Shown here: positions 5,352 to 5,662 of the stretch, one piece after another | Layout of the letters: each line of letters starts with the position of its first letter | Numbering within the stretch: position 1 is the first letter of the stretch | NCBI GenBank assembly: GCA_946478975.1 | Contig: CAMLEO010000383.1 | Span: forward strand, 1 to 5,662 | DNA length: 5,662 nucleotides | Direction: 5' to 3' | Origin: an uncultured Steroidobacter sp. | GTDB taxonomy: Bacteria > Pseudomonadota > Gammaproteobacteria > Steroidobacterales > Steroidobacteraceae | Translations under genes and position numbers: made by a program | Notes under the pieces: model-generated | What the model was told of the DNA's origin: nothing | Databases searched by the model: none | What the model saw: only the letters and a program-made list of their open reading frames with translations

Positions 5352-5662
5352 ATGGCGGTCGAACGCACTCTTTCCATTGTCAAACCCGACGGCGTGCAGA
5401 AGAACGTAATCGGCGAGGTCTATCGCCGCTTCGAGCAGGCTGGTCTGAAGATCGTTGGCGCGCGCATGATGCAGCTGACGCTGGCGCAGGCCGAAGGCTT
5501 CTACGCCGTTCACCGCGAGCGCGGTTTCTTCAAGGACCTGACCAAGTACATGAGCTCGGGCCCGGTGATGGTTCAGGTTCTGGAAGGCGAGAACGCCGTT
5601 CTCAAGAACCGCGAGCTGATGGGCGCCACCGACCCGAAGAAGGCCGACAAGGGCACCATCCG
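5352..5662 (+). CDS. ndk: Nucleoside diphosphate kinase, N-terminal part (runs off the window)
   Basis: The gene begins at ATG 5352 and reads on without a stop to the window edge, giving 103 full codons plus CG, which can only be Arg104. Ndk transfers the gamma phosphate from ATP to other NDPs through a phospho-histidine, keeping the nucleotide pools balanced in the cytoplasm. The start [20 protein letters not shown] is diagnostic, with K11 in the nucleotide site. Y51, F59, R87, T93 and R104 also sit at the expected E. coli positions. The catalytic histidine (H117 in E. coli) lies beyond the window. GGGA (5341-5344) 7 bases before the ATG serves as ribosome binding site. In Pseudomonas ndk follows iscX at the end of the isc cluster; here it follows iscA directly. 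Confidence 0.97.
   Translation, partial: MAVERTLSIVKPDGVQKNVIGEVYRRFEQAGLKIVGARMMQLTLAQAEGFYAVHRERGFFKDLTKYMSSGPVMVQVLEGENAVLKNRELMGATDPKKADKGTI

Noticed and set aside
1..5662. Mobile elements, CRISPR arrays, tRNA or rRNA genes.
   Set aside because: No transposase, terminal repeats, regularly spaced direct repeats or RNA gene signatures were seen; the region looks like stable core chromosome.

Overview
The window is GC-rich and densely coded. Its gene order and protein sequences point to a gammaproteobacterium. The order suhB / trmJ / iscS / iscU-like / iscA / ndk is the skeleton of the Pseudomonas-type region suhB, trmJ, cysE, iscR, iscS, iscU, iscA, hscB, hscA, fdx, iscX, ndk. The TrmJ, SuhB, IscA and Ndk proteins closely resemble their E. 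coli counterparts. A Xanthomonadales/Nevskiales-like lineage is my guess, but the species cannot be fixed from this sequence alone.

Layout. Positions 1-67 are a short upstream stretch with a ribosome binding site. Positions 68-1555 (+) encode an APC-superfamily amino acid permease of the cationic amino acid transporter type. It converges on suhB (1594-2397, -), and a compact bidirectional hairpin terminator lies between the two stop codons. A 109-bp divergent gap separates suhB from a tightly packed rightward cluster: trmJ (2507-3253), iscS (3250-4440, ATGA overlap with trmJ) and an IscU-like gene (4430-4810, 11-bp overlap with iscS). After a 72-bp gap with two hairpins comes iscA (4883-5206). 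A 145-bp gap holds a plausible sigma-70 promoter and leads into ndk (5352 to the window edge, C-terminus missing).

The most interesting feature is the iron-sulfur cluster (Isc) part. Compared with the canonical locus, the regulator iscR, the chaperones hscB and hscA, the ferredoxin fdx and iscX are all absent between trmJ and ndk. What remains is altered in matching ways. The IscU-like protein keeps the fold and one cysteine (C63) but has lost the other two cluster-ligand cysteines, the conserved Asp and the His, and its HscA-recognition motif is degraded. IscS keeps every catalytic residue but lacks the conserved C-terminal tail that contacts IscU. IscA is fully conserved. This looks like a cysteine desulfurase paired with a repurposed one-cysteine partner (perhaps a sulfur acceptor or activator) plus an A-type carrier, rather than a working ISC scaffold machine. 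Bulk cluster assembly would then need another system, such as SUF, elsewhere in the genome. The function is inferred; the residue changes and gene order are seen directly.
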